NCBI GenBank assembly: GCA_035610365.1
Contig: CM069436.1
Coordinates: 36,525,117-36,589,116 of the forward strand
From: Aquatica leii
Lineage: Eukaryota > Arthropoda > Insecta > Coleoptera > Lampyridae
DNA length: 64,000 nt
Direction: 5' to 3'
The position numbers were made by a program, and so were the translations under genes. Shown piece by piece: positions 23,962 through 34,895 of the stretch; position 1 is the first letter of the stretch, and the number at the start of each line of letters is the position of its first letter. A model generated the notes under the pieces. That model did not search any database. It saw nothing but the letters and a program-made list of their open reading frames with translations, and was not told where the DNA came from.

Positions 23962-25170
23962 TTAAGTAATAATGTTGTTTTTTGACCACATAGGTAGATC
24001 AACAATAGACACTGGTTGAGACATAAATTCTACTGCTACTCTTGGTTTTGCAGACGTAAACTTTGTAATAGATTTTTTTGATATTTTTTTTAAAACATTG
24101 ATTGAATAACTTAACTGTTTTTGAAGATTTTGGAGCTGATTTAAGAAAACAGTTTTATACACTAAAAAATTCACTAATAACAATTTCTGAGAAGGGCTTT
24201 GGTGAAACAATCAATCTGAATATCTATCTGTATGAATAGGTAATATAATATTAATTAATATTATATATAATAATAAACCATCTTTATTTCAAGTAACTAA
24301 CGGCTGGTTCCACTAACACGACTTAAATGCAGCAATGCTTAAAAACAATCGTTGCTATAGTTTTAACAAATGCATCTGATTTTTTAAGCTTTGCTTAAGT
24401 TTAAGTCGTGTTGGTGGAACCGGGCGTAAGACGTCCAAAAATGGCAAAGAACAGTTTTTTCTAATTCTATAGTAATATTTTAATGAAATAAGTTTTAGTG
24501 AGACAGAAATTGGTTAAGCGTAGAAGAACCACGTTGCCAAATGACAAAAGTGTCATCAGCGTATTCGTACTAGCATTTTGGTTTAGGTAAAATGTGTACC
24601 AAGTTTTTTTCTCAAAATTTTCTAGGAACATACTAGCAACAACCGGTGAAATCGGAGAACCCATGGCAGCTCTTAATGATTGAAATATTGTTCTCGATGA
24701 AAAAAGATCTGATAATTTTAATTAAACCAAGTATTAGCACGTTAGTAAACAAAGACTCGACTTTAAAACTAACTAGAGTGTCAGTCGGTTGCAAACAAAA
24801 ATTATACAACTTCTGAATAAAATCCCTCTAATTTTGATTCAAATACCTACAACTAAGTATAAATGTCTCAATCTTCTTGCAAGATACATAAAGATTTTAT
24901 AAGTAAGTAAATTTATAACGTTGACAATAAATCAAAAAAATTTATTTATAATTTTTAAGTAATTCATAAAATTTAAAACCTAGAATTTTTTGGTATTAAA
25001 AGTATTTTATCGGCTTTATTAATTGATGACTCCTCTGTAAACTTGGATAGTGCGCTTGCAAAAAGATATTTGAAAATTACTTTACACGACTAGTATGAGA
25101 AGAAGTTGTAGATTTTGTTATCACAATCTGAAAGATTTATGACGCAAAATATTTCGATTTTGGAACGTTT
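23962..25170 (-). pseudogene. Penelope-like element reverse transcriptase relic
   Basis: On the minus strand the order is SFKVESLFTNV near 24.76 kb (RT motif A, catalytic Asp replaced by Lys), MGSPISPVVASMFLENFE at 24.66 kb, YEYADDTFVIW near 24.57 kb (RT catalytic motif, still with both Asp), a region ending FLDV-like at 24.43 kb and, after a 126-bp insert, HTDRYSD, HQSPSQK and downstream RT/thumb sequence to 23962. This is the Penelope RT layout. Frames change several times and stops are present. The GIY-YIG domain is not seen. The upstream part is lost or too decayed to recognise; the gypsy element at 25289 begins just beyond. Confidence 0.75.
24301..24426. mobile_element. MITE, 126 bp, with TAA/TTA target duplication, inserted in the PLE relic
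   Basis: The ends are inverted repeats: CGGCTGGTTCCACTAACACG on the left and, reverse-complemented, CGCCCGGTTCCACCAACACG on the right, both continuing ACTTAAA. TAA flanks both sides (24298-24300 and 24427-24429). A three-base TWA duplication with such termini suggests a PIF/Harbinger-type MITE. On the PLE coding strand, taking away the insert and one TTA brings the FLDV codons and the following LVT codons back into one frame, which confirms both the boundaries and the order of events. Confidence 0.85.
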
Positions 25171-25288
25171 TTACTTTATTTTTTTTTTACTTTCTTTTGC
25201 AGAACTGCTTGTACTTCTACAACGAGTACAATTTCTTTAATAGAAAGATGTTTATGAAAAAAACGAGTTATCAAATTTAGTTTGAAAA

Positions 25289-25472
25289 TGTTGTGTATGT
25301 AAATAACTCGTTTAATTGTCTTAACTTTCATTTGTAATAATAATTTGTAACCCAGATTATACATCCACCATGTAGCTTTGTTATTCTTATATCTATTTTC
25401 CTTATTTGTACGATTGCGCGTAGCGCTCTAGTTTTTCTACCCATGTTGCCAAATGTACTTAAAAACATAACA
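25289..25472 (-). repeat. 3' LTR of the gypsy element
   Basis: This copy is nearly identical to 29428-29612 and shares a long invariant block through GTAACCCAGATTATACATCC and GATTGCGCGTAGCGCTCTAG. On the element's strand it is the downstream LTR, preceded by the polypurine tract. Confidence 0.92.
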
Positions 25473-25487
25473 CTTCCTCCCCTTTTT
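25473..25487 (-). other. Polypurine tract
   Basis: This is a run of 15 purines on the minus strand directly against the 3' LTR. It is the standard primer site for plus-strand DNA synthesis in LTR retrotransposons. Confidence 0.8.
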
Positions 25488-25566
25488 AGGAGTTTGTAAA
25501 TTGTACGTAGGTAACATAAGTAAAATCACAATAAGACTAAAATAAGTATGTTTGTATCTACCCCGT

Positions 25567-28500
25567 TTACAAATTTAATCGATTCGGAGGTCTACGTATT
25601 CTCGTAGACCTTCGTAAGGTAGGTAAATTTTCAGTATCTAGGTTTGTTGCGTCTGTCTTTTCAGGTATTACCTGCGTATTTGGATTGCTCGGTTTATCTT
25701 CCTCAGGAAAGGGTGCAGTAAGTACGTGCTCTACTGGATTTTTATTTTGTACAGTGTATTCAGGTACTGGTTTGTCCTGAGGTGTATTATGACCTATTTC
25801 CCGTAACTGAGTTATCTGCCGTCTCCAAATTAACTCGTTATCCAATAGAATTTCGTAATGTAATGTACCTAATTTACTTTTAATTCTACCGAATTGCCAC
25901 TTATCATAGAAATAATTTCTAACAGCTACTCTTTTACCTACTTCTAAATTTCGAGTATTTGTAATTACCCTATTTGTAGCTTTGGCTACTTCCGGTTTGA
26001 TTAAATCTATTCTTGACCTAATCTCCCTCCCAAACATCAATTTTGAAGGGCTTATTCCTGTAACAGAGTGTGGCATTTTTCTGTACTGTAGAAGAAGTTT
26101 ACATAGTTCATGATCTTTTGTATTTGATTCACAGTTCATTGCCTTGAGAGATTTTTTTAGGGTTTGTATGTACTTTTCACTCTGCCCATTAGTGGCTGGG
26201 TGATACGGTGCGGAAAATTTCTGTATAATTCCGTTATTACGCAAAAATCTGCGGAATTCATATGATGTAAATTGCGTACCGTTATCACTAACGAAAACTT
26301 TCGGTATTCCGTATGAACTAAATATTCTTCTACAAATTTTTATTGTAGTGGCGGTCGTCATATTTTTTTGTAAACACAATTTCCGGCCATCTACTGAAAG
26401 CGTCTACTACAACAAGATAATAACCTCCGTTCAAAGGACCTGCGTAATCTGCATGTATTCTTTCGAAACACGCTTGTGGCATTTCCCAAATGTGAGTTTC
26501 CACTGGGGTTACATTATTTTGTAATTTATTGCAGTTAAAGCAATTTCTAGACATTTCCTCTATATCGTAATCAATTCTCGGCCACCAGCAATAACTACGA
26601 GCTAAAGCTTTCATTTTCACTATGCCGAAGTGTGCCGTATGCAATTCGTTTAATATTGCTCGTCTTAGTTTTGTAGGAACTACTACTCTAAAGGCGAGTT
26701 GCACAAAGCAAATCAAAAATGTAGCAACTGATTATTTCTGAAATCAATTGTTACATCACGAATAAACGTGATTTCATTGGCTATGTAGCAATTGTTTTGA
26801 AAAATAATCAGTTGTTACATTTTTGATTTGCTTTGTGCAACCCGACTTTAGTCCGCGCATTATTACCCCCGATTGTAGAGTGAATTCGTTTTGGTCTATT
26901 TTAAACCTAAACTTTTCTTCGACTGACCGTCCTGTCTGTAAGCCGTATAATAATGTTTTTAATGTAGGGTCATTTGAAGTATAAAATGCTAAATCTTGTA
27001 CGGTTGTAGGTAATGTTTCTATTATGTTTAATTCGTAAATATCGGGTTCATCGTGCGTATGTAATTGTTCTGATTTAACTGGTAATCTCGATAATGCGTC
27101 TGCATTGTAATGTGTATCTGTACGTTTGTAAACGATATCATAATTAAAACTTTGTAAATACATCGCATAATGCTGCATCCGTGTAGCGCTTAGTGTCGGT
27201 AAACTTTTGTTAGATGCAAAAATTTGTAAAAGTGGTTTGTGGTCGGTAATCAATGTAAAACGGTTTCCCCAAAGATAATTGTAAAATTTTTTTACGCCAA
27301 AACTTAAGCTGTAGGCTTCTTTGTCAATCTGAGAGTATTTTTGTCGTGTTAGTGTTAACGTTTGCGATGCAAATTGTATGGGTCTTTCTGTCCCATCCCG
27401 ATAAATGTGCGACAAAACTGCCCCAACGCCGTAAGGTGATGCGTCTGTAGCTAAGATTAATTTTAACTTTGGATTAAAATGACAAAACACTTGCTCGGAC
27501 ATCATCAACTTTTTCGCTGTATCGAATGCATGTTGACATTCTTTAGTCCACACGAATCGGCTCTCGTTTTTAAGTAAATTATTCAGTGGGTGTAAAATTG
27601 TAGTTGTGTTCGGAATGAACCGTCTGTAATAATTAATTAGACCCATAAAAGATCGGATTTGATTAACCGCTACCATATTGCTGGTGCACTAGCGATACCA
27701 AACATAAGGCGATTTGACCGAAATAAACCTTTGTGAGTGTTTAATGTTAGTAAATGTTTCATTTCATCTTTGATTTCTAATTGTAGATAGGCTTTTGTAA
27801 GATCGATTCTTGAAAATTTTGTACCACCAGCCATTTGTATCAATAAATCATCCGTCGTTGGTAACGGAGCCTAACTTCTCCGTTAGCCTTAACCACTGGG
27901 ACTATAGGGGTAGCCCAGTCTAAAAAATTAATTTTTTCAAGGATTCCCTGTGCCACTAATGAATCGATTTCCGCTTCTACTTTGCTTCTTAAAGCAAAAA
28001 GAACTTTACGAGGTTTCATAAATACTGGATTTGTATTTGGTTTAAGAAAAATTGAAGCCTGCATGCCTACTATTTTTCCAACAGATTTATCCAATGAATC
28101 TTTGTATTTTGTAAGAATTGTATTAATTTTGTCTAATTTTATTTTTAGAGCGCGTATCCATTCACGTCCCAGTAATGAAATTCCCTCACCCTTAACCACA
28201 TACAAATATAATGGTAAAGTGATCTCCTGATACTCAACCTGTACTGAAAACATACCTATCACATTGAGTTCGGTTTTACAATATGAAGCTAATTTAGTAT
28301 CAGTTTCTTGTACATGTAAATTTGAAAAATACTTAGTGTATAATTGTTTATTTATCAGGGTCACTGCTGCCCCTGAATCAATTTCGAATTCAAGTTCTAC
28401 ATTATTTACTTTTAATGTAGCAATAAATTTATCTCTTGTATAGTTTCCCTTAATACTAAATATTTTCTCAACAGTATTAACATTCCTAAACTTAATACAA

Positions 28501-28835
28501 ACTTTTTGTATATGCCCTGTAGTTCTAAAAAAATTGCAAAATAAATTCTTTTTTTTGCAATGATTTGCAAGGTGTTCTGTAGAACCACAACGCAAACACT
28601 TATTTGAACTTTGGTGTCCGCCTAACTTACTAGAGCTAGCCTTTGTATGTAACTCATTAGGATTAATATTTCCAACCGACTTAAATTTGCTTTGTGTAAC
28701 GTTTTGCCTAAAACTAGGGTTAGTAATACAACTATCTCTACTCTTGCTTTTAGCATGCAATTTATGTACTTGCGTATTTGAAATGTAATGGAATTGGTTT
28801 GCCATCTTTTTCAGATGCTTCAATGCCGCTTGCAA
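25567..28835 (-). pseudogene. Pol (nucleocapsid, protease, RT, RNase H, integrase) of the gypsy element, disrupted
   Basis: The order is zinc knuckles (CLRCGSTEHLANHC intact; a second that reads CNFFRTTGHIQKVC, missing one Cys), protease (EIDSGAAVTLI, LLGREW), RT start (WATPIVPVVKANGEVRL), RT middle (FSRIDLTKAYLQL, LMFGIASAPAIW), RNase H (LILATDASPYGVGAVL, ITDHKPLLQIF), HHCC finger (HTAHFGIVKM...CFNCNKLQ) and integrase (HADYAGP, SDNGTQFTS, NGQSEKYIQ, all three catalytic acids present). Two deletions hit RT: one after VRL near 27.85 kb and one near 27.67 kb that removes the whole FxDD catalytic box. A 158-bp MITE sits between RNase H and integrase, and one frameshift falls inside integrase near 26.36 kb. 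The product could not reverse-transcribe. Confidence 0.9.
26691..26848. mobile_element. Palindromic MITE, about 158 bp, TA-flanked, inside gypsy pol
   Basis: The arms are nearly perfect inverted repeats of about 70 bases, starting AAGGCGAGTTGCACAAAGC on the left and AAGTCGGGTTGCACAAAGC in the reverse complement of the right. TA lies on both sides (26689-26690 and 26849-26850), suggesting a Tc1/mariner-type MITE. It separates the RNase H and integrase frames. Exact removal with one TA leaves a one-base shift, so either the edges are off by a base or another indel is nearby. Confidence 0.75.
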
Positions 28836-29352
28836 TTTCCACTGCTTTATCTAGGTCAAGGTCTCGCGTCTCGAGTAGTCTTGACTGGGTTCGTCGCGAT
28901 TTCAATCCAAAAACGAATTGGTTGCGAATTGCACTTTTTAGGTAACTTCTAAACTTACAGTTAATTGACAGTTTTTGCAATGCAAGTAAAAACTCCTGTA
29001 CGGACTCACCTTCCTCCTGTGTACATTTTTGAAATCGAAATATCTCCGCCACTTCTAGAGGTGCAGGGTTGTAAAAATTATCCATAGTTGTAACGACTTT
29101 CTCATAGGTTTTATCTTCAGGAACTTCAGGTGCGTATTTATCACACAATGTGTCGTACGATTGTGCCCCCATGTAATGCAGTAAGTATTGTAATTTTACC
29201 TCTTCTGGAATTTTGAAAACTTGAAATGCACCTTCTAGTCTCTTTACCCAACGTGACCAACGTGTCTTTGCTGTATCAAAAATTTCAATGGTAAATGAAG
29301 ACTGAACCTGAAACACAACTGTTTCATCCCGTCCGGGCGTGGCTGTAGCCAT
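28762..29352 (-). CDS. Gag (capsid region) of the gypsy element
   Basis: A 196-residue open frame starts with an ATG about 75 bases inside the 5' LTR. It carries the capsid-type retrotransposon gag domain: KTRWSRWVKRLEGAFQ, LLHYMGAQSYDTL, FRFQKCTQEEGESVQEFL and LDLDKAVEIASGIEASE. These are typical of gypsy elements, in which Gag assembles the cytoplasmic particle. The zinc knuckles lie in the next frame, which overlaps this one by 74 bases at 28762-28835. That overlap may be a native frameshift or a later mutation; the latter is likely given the damage elsewhere. Confidence 0.85.
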   Translation of the reverse strand: MATATPGRDETVVFQVQSSFTIEIFDTAKTRWSRWVKRLEGAFQVFKIPEEVKLQYLLHYMGAQSYDTLCDKYAPEVPEDKTYEKVVTTMDNFYNPAPLEVAEIFRFQKCTQEEGESVQEFLLALQKLSINCKFRSYLKSAIRNQFVFGLKSRRTQSRLLETRDLDLDKAVEIASGIEASEKDGKPIPLHFKYAST

Positions 29353-29410
29353 TTTGTTTCCTTTTTTCTATGTCTTTCGTAAATCGTAATAAATGATACT
29401 TTTAATTATC

Positions 29411-29426
29411 CCATCCTTGTCGCCAA
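29411..29426 (-). other. Primer-binding site
   Basis: TGGCGACAAGGATGG on the minus strand begins with TGG, complementary to a tRNA CCA end, within two bases of the LTR edge. I cannot name the tRNA with confidence. Confidence 0.65.
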
Positions 29427-29427
29427 T

Positions 29428-29612
29428 TGTTGTATATGTAAATAACTCGTACAATTGTCTTAACTTTTGTTTTGTAATAATAATTTGTAACCCAGATTAT
29501 ACATCCACCATGTAGCTTTGTTATTCTTATATCTATTTTCCTTAGTTTTACGATTGCGCGTAGCGCTCTAGTTTTTCTACCCATGTTGCCAAATGTACTT
29601 AAAAACATAACA
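29428..29612 (-). repeat. 5' LTR of the gypsy element
   Basis: This is the partner of 25289-25472. On the minus strand it is upstream of gag and is followed immediately by the primer-binding site. The GAAAA duplication follows at 29613-29617. Confidence 0.92.
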
Positions 29613-31257
29613 GAAAACACTAAGATTTTGGCTAATGTTTCTAATTGCTACCAGCGAAAAAATAGAAAATCCATTAAAATAATTAAAAATATTTTTTCCA
29701 CTACTAGTTGTATACGCTTGCATTATTACGTATAATAGAAGGCCGTGAAGTTGTACTTTTTTAAGCGCAGGTAAATAATATTTCATTATTAACTAGTAGT
29801 TAATAATGAACATATTTACATTTTCTGATAATACTACAACAGTTTCAAAGAAAAAAAGTTTACCAAACTGCGTACCAAGAGCAAGAGATTTTATTTAATG
29901 CTAATTTAAGTTTTCAAATCGCTCAATTAATAAATTAATTTGATTTTAAAAAGTAAGTTATTTGAAATTCGCGCTTAATGAAATGTAAATATTATTGAGT
30001 TAAATATGTTTTAGATATAATCAATGCTTAAAATAATAATGTTTTTAAACAATTTAAACAACTTTAGCAATAAAAACTTACGTTATCTGTTTATTTTTGT
30101 GTTTTAAATCACAATTAAGAATTACGTCAAAATTAATTCTATTAAACTAATGACAACTGTCAGAATTACTGACTTGATTTTTAATTTAAAATTAATATCT
30201 TAAATTTTAAATTTGATTTAGTAACAGGTAGAAAGGTTTTAATAATTCTAGTAGTGGAAAAAATTGTATATATAACACGGTTGAGAAGTTCATTATAACC
30301 TGCGCGATTTATATCCCTCGACGCTTCGCGTCTCGCGATATAATCTATCGCTTAGGTTATAATGATGCACTTCTCAACCTTGATATATAATATACTATTA
30401 AATGCTAGAGATTTTAATTTTCCATTACCGGAGACTTAAAAACCAGTTTTATCAATTAGAAGCCGTTTTATAAAAACAAAACTTTACGGCGCAATCAATT
30501 AGTTCAGTCCAAGCTCTGAGGGTAATCACTGCGACATGTGACAAAAGCTCAGCTTGTGTGATAATGACAACACCGAATTATCCAGAATAACAAATTGTAA
30601 TACAAAAGTTTATTTAGTAACAAAATATGTAATTCTTGTCTATTTAAACAAAAAGAAAAATTACCTATTGCTTATTAAACTTACACTGGTTATTCTATTT
30701 ATTTTACAATAAAAAAATTCATCACTTGCTTTACTGTGGCCGCATTACCTCATGCTGAAAACTTTTTTTAAACTAAAGAAAAAGATGTCTATTCAAAAGT
30801 TTGAAACTTAATCTAAAACAAATAATTATCAATTTACAAAACAATTGATAAGCATTTAGTAAAAGCTGTTGATAAAACATTTTGTAAAGGTAGTGGAGAT
30901 TTGTTTTTATATAATCCGCTTTAATATTTAGCATTGTTGAGGCATATCAACTCCGATTTTACAGTGTATGATATTTAAGATACTAACAAATTGTTTATTG
31001 TAACACTTTTAGATACCAAAAATGCATTAAAGAAAAATTTATGACTTTGTGAACTTTAAAACGCATACTACCACGTGAGGTAAATTCACACTTCAGTCGT
31101 GTTTTTGTCTCTAATTTTCAAAATTTCTTAAAAGTTTTTTAATCTATTGAATAAGTTTTTGTTAGATCATGGTACTTAATGTTCAGTAAACAATATAAAA
31201 AAATAACGACTTGCAACTAAATAATGGACAAATAATTAGGTAATGCACGGTTTACAA
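29613..31257. other. AT-rich DNA, no gene seen; contains one palindromic MITE
   Basis: Apart from the palindromic element at 30266-30395 I recognise nothing. The sequence just right of 29612 is the target flank of the gypsy insertion. Confidence 0.45.
30266..30395. mobile_element. Palindromic MITE / hairpin element
   Basis: The whole 130 bases form an imperfect palindrome around GACGCTTCGCGTC (30320-30332). The arms contain GGTTGAGAAGTTCATTATAACC on the left and its counterpart on the right, and run out to TATATA at both edges. Half of a related element occurs at 42451-42522. There is no coding capacity. Confidence 0.75.
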
Positions 31258-31755
31258 CTACTTAGGATTTAAGCTCTCAAATAACGGAAACCTGGACAAT
31301 GCAATAAAAAAACGAAATACACAGAGAACAAGGACTATATCGTTACTAAATGAAGTTTTATAGAATAGAAATATTAACATAGAAAATAAAACAAGAATTC
31401 ACAACACCTTATTTAAAAGTATCATCACTCAGAAGAATGGCTCTTGAAAGATAGAACAAAAAAATTCTAGAAGTTTCCGAAATGAACTTTTGAAGAAGGG
31501 CGTCAAAAAAGTCAAAAATAGAAAAGGTTACAAACAACAAAATAACGGAAATTATGAATGTAAAATAATATTATGGACAAGCAGCTCGTATAGTTTGGTC
31601 ATGTACAAAGAATTGAAGGCAGTAGAATACCAAAACAGGTTATGGAGTGGGTCGGAAAAAGAAAAAGGGGAAAACCTAGAAGAAGCTGGAGATGTGAAGT
31701 AGATGAAGAACTAAGTGTGAGAGGACCGCAAGACGAAAAACGTTGTGAACACGAT
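31258..31755 (+). pseudogene. Non-LTR retrotransposon reverse transcriptase, C-terminal end
   Basis: Across three frames the sequence reads YLGF-like, KLSNNGNLDNAIKKRN, LFKSIITYGSEEWLL (in part), KILEVSEMNF, a Trp-Gly-His-like region (here WSCTKN), and then RKKKRGKPRRSW and VRGPQDEKR. This succession (YLG...TYGSE.W...ATEM.F.RR...R.R.GRPR..W) is the end of RT proteins of insect non-LTR elements. Only this 3' tail is present, as expected for 5'-truncated LINE insertions. Stops and frameshifts make it a relic. The clade cannot be set from this piece. Confidence 0.75.
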
Positions 31756-34449
31756 ATCTATATATATATGGTACCATAAAAACAAAGTTTTCCAAAAATA
31801 ACTAATTAACAACAAAGATAATTAAAAAATTAAATTTGAATAAATTAGTAGAGTGAGTCTAGGTACTGTTTACCACCAAGTGTGATATCGTATTACAATT
31901 GATCTGTACCAACTTTTTTTACCAATTTTATAAACTTTGATTAAGTATTAAAAATATTTTTATAACAAAGCATTGACATATTGTAATTTGTTCTTTTTTT
32001 TATTTAGAAACACGTGGAATTCTAGAAAACGTATTTATAAATCAGTTACAATCAATGTTAATAATTCTGACAAAAACAATTTTAAATCTTTTGCAAACAA
32101 TAATACATCATAAGATAAAAACATCAAAATAAAAGATTAATTTAGATTTGTTGAAAAAAAATTTATTAGCATGCAATAATTAACACATTTAAAATCAATA
32201 TTTTTTTGTTTATATAAAATGTTTTGAAAGTGTATATTTTTTATTTATAATAACTATTAGTATAAATTATTTGCTGAAACGCTTTCATTTTTATTTTACA
32301 AGCAAAAGCTTTTCTGAAACCATGTTCACGTGGCTTCTGATACATGTATTATAAAATGTTTCTAAACTTTACGTAAGTCGCAAAGTAAATAAATATATTT
32401 AGTAGAAATTACGTTAGTTAAATGTAAATCTAATTACTTAGTAAAGTTTAACACGCCGTAAACACCTTAGGCAATTAATAGTTAAACACTTCAGTAATAT
32501 CTGTAAAAGTAATTACAAGATGTTTTTGTCTACTAAAATTAACTATTAAATATATTGTGGTGTTATAGATCTTAATTGTTTTAGTAATAAACAGCTCGTA
32601 TTTTTGGTTAATTTTATATTTTACGTTAAAATTATACCTTTACTAATAAATTTAGTGTATTAGTAAAATACACGTGAACGTTTGTCAAATGTTATATAAT
32701 TAATCGCACTAATCTTTATAGTAATATGGGTAGCTGATACCAAAGGTCTGCTATTGACGCCTTTATAAAAATCATCTGCGCTACTCATTACTTAGACAGG
32801 AACTCAAATGTAGCGTTACCCACGACATTCCAAAAAAACACGTAGTAGTTCAAATAAACATACTTTTTTGTGATAGTTTATCAGTGCATTGTCATAATCA
32901 TTAATATTTTTTTAAGACTTGTTTAGAAAATGGTTTGCTTTCTAATTTTAATGTATGTCATAATATCAGTGTCATCATATATGTATATAATTTTCTTAAA
33001 TTTTCTTGATTTCTTCGCAGTTCTCAGTTATGCATTTGATTGTTAGATCTATTAGAGTTTTTAAATATTCGGGTTTTGGCATTTTTTTAAGTACTTACTA
33101 GTGGTTTATGCATGCGTGACTAATTCTTAAACGAGTTAAAGTTACGTTTTTGTATGTTGTTTTTTGTATAATCTCACAATTTGTTTAAAGTCATTAAGTT
33201 TCACAATGTTTTATTCAACTTCATGCAGTTCTGTAAATTTTTATGCAATTTTACAAAACTTTGAACAATTATTTTTCTTTAACAAAACGAATGCTATTAT
33301 CCTAAAATATACATATATTTTATTTTTGTTAAGAAAATAGCGGTAGTGTAAAGTAACTACAAAGTAAAATTTCTTTAATTTAATTTTTATTTCAGTATTG
33401 TAAGGAAACAATTTAAACACATATTTTAAATTTTTTATGATAAGTATTAGCTATCCGTATTATTATAGAGATCAGTGGTCAATAATGTGTTACCTAACAT
33501 TTTTAATAGTTAATTACCAAATTATAATTTTTTAACGCCAAATTAATTACGCCAGGAAAGATTAGGCTTTTATGTAGTTTGAAATTATTATTATTTTAAA
33601 AAAATTCTAATGAAAAATTTTACAAAAATTTTGTGTTGCACTAATTTTTGCTTGGAGGTCGGTCGTATGCACTCACGATTTGACAAATGCGTTTGTTATC
33701 ACGACTAACGTACGCATTTTTTTTAATTTATATAAAAAGCTTAAAGAGTGCGCTTTGTTTCATTATTGAAAAATCACCATAATTTTCTAATAATTTACAG
33801 TTTTTTTGTTGTATTTACGAACGTTAATTTATTAAATGTAACTTTAAGCTAATTACTGCTTATGTGTATAGAATGTTGCCTAATTTAAAAGTCATGTAAT
33901 ATTAGTTGTCTTGGAATATTGCTAGTGAACCGTTACTTGTTATACATATATTTCTAATTCTAATTGTTTTATTATTTTTTGTAAGTTGTTGTTAAAATAA
34001 ATATACTTGTTGTTAGTCGATTTTTCTACCTTAAGCGTTGTCAGGTGAGAATATACTTTTGTAGTGTATCTTTCTATTTGTTTTGGTGCTTTCTTAATTA
34101 AATTATAATTGGAACATTGAAGATCTGGTTAAATCCTTTTAGTACCACACTTACGACTTACTCTCTGAAAGATCAGCTGCCGCTACTGTCTTTGAAGTAA
34201 TTAAATTACTTCTAAGTGATTGCATCTTACTGCAAGTTAAGTTCTTGCCGTACCAATGTCAATGTAATTTATACAGCAATGATAATTTATAATAATTTAC
34301 AGGTAAATATAGTATCGTAACGTAACTTGAAGCATAATTAATTACTTACCACAAAACATTTCTATTTTTATTTTTTTTAATAGAAATATAGCAGTTATAA
34401 TTAATGCTTACATGTGCAAATTAAAACGTAATTATAATATTATCTATAT
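31756..34449. other. AT-rich DNA, no gene seen
   Basis: I see no recognisable coding, repeat or RNA feature. A TTATAAAAA box near 32763 lacks a convincing initiator. Confidence 0.45.
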
Positions 34450-34647
34450 TACTAATTAGTTAGGACTTTTTTGTTTAGGAGGGGCATGTAAAACTACTTT
34501 AATTTAATTTTGTGGCAACGTTTCGTGCTAAAGGCGAGCACTTCATCAGGCCAACTGTAATTTATTAAACTCGTAAGTCAACAACATAGTAACAACAGAA
34601 TGAATTCACAAATAATTTTTAACACATAAAACTTACAGAATAAAATA
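34450..34647 (-). repeat. PLE terminal repeat (left arm of a ~198-bp inverted pair), contains a hammerhead motif
   Basis: This arm runs from ACTAATTAG through GTTTAGGAGGGGCATGTAAA to ACTTACAGAATAAAAT. It matches the reverse complement of 35466-35664 at most positions. It lies just 3' of the GIY-YIG frame on that frame's strand, the place of a Penelope terminal repeat. The hammerhead core is at 34511-34557. Confidence 0.85.
34511..34557 (-). ncRNA. Hammerhead ribozyme motif, intact core
   Basis: On the minus strand the order is stem I strand TGGC, core CTGATGA, stem II GTGCT with a 7-base loop and AGCAC, core GAA, then AC-GT (helix III with no loop), the cleavage-site U, and stem I partner GCCA. 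All conserved core bases are present and the cleavage triplet is GUU. Helix III is the palindrome ACGU, which cannot close on itself but can pair between two copies, so activity would be expected only as a dimer. Hammerhead motifs of this kind are known from Penelope-like elements. Confidence 0.8.
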
Positions 34648-34895
34648 AAGTGGATCAATCCACCGACCAAGGACATAGGCAACTTTACGAGATTGTGTTT
34701 ACTAAATAATAAATAAAAAATAACACATTAAACATAAAATGGTCAATAGTTAATTTTTTTTTAAATAACGCAGAACATAAACGTTCAACAAAGAATTGAC
34801 AAATGTTGTGTAATCAAAAATTTATGAATGTCAAGGGAAAGATAAGAATAAAAAGATAAAAGAAAGCTGAACAACGATAAATCCAACCTATATAG

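Larger units (their letters stand above)
25289..29612 (-). mobile_element. Ty3/gypsy LTR retrotransposon, complete ends, defective coding region
   Basis: Two 184-185 bp LTRs (25289-25472 and 29428-29612) flank a gag-pol interior read on the minus strand. A perfect 5-bp duplication, GAAAA, lies at 25284-25288 and 29613-29617. The LTRs run TGTT...AACA. A polypurine tract (AAAAAGGGGAGGAAG, minus strand, 25473-25487) abuts the 3' LTR, and a primer-binding site starting TTGGCGACAAGGATGG (minus, 29411-29426) abuts the 5' LTR. By eye the LTRs differ at about 8 positions. The total of 4.3 kb is short for a gypsy element because of deletions in pol. There is no envelope gene. Confidence 0.93.

Noticed and set aside
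7498..29612. Envelope gene that would make a gypsy element an endogenous errantivirus
   Set aside because: In each gypsy element the integrase is followed directly by the LTR or a non-coding end; no third reading frame is present.
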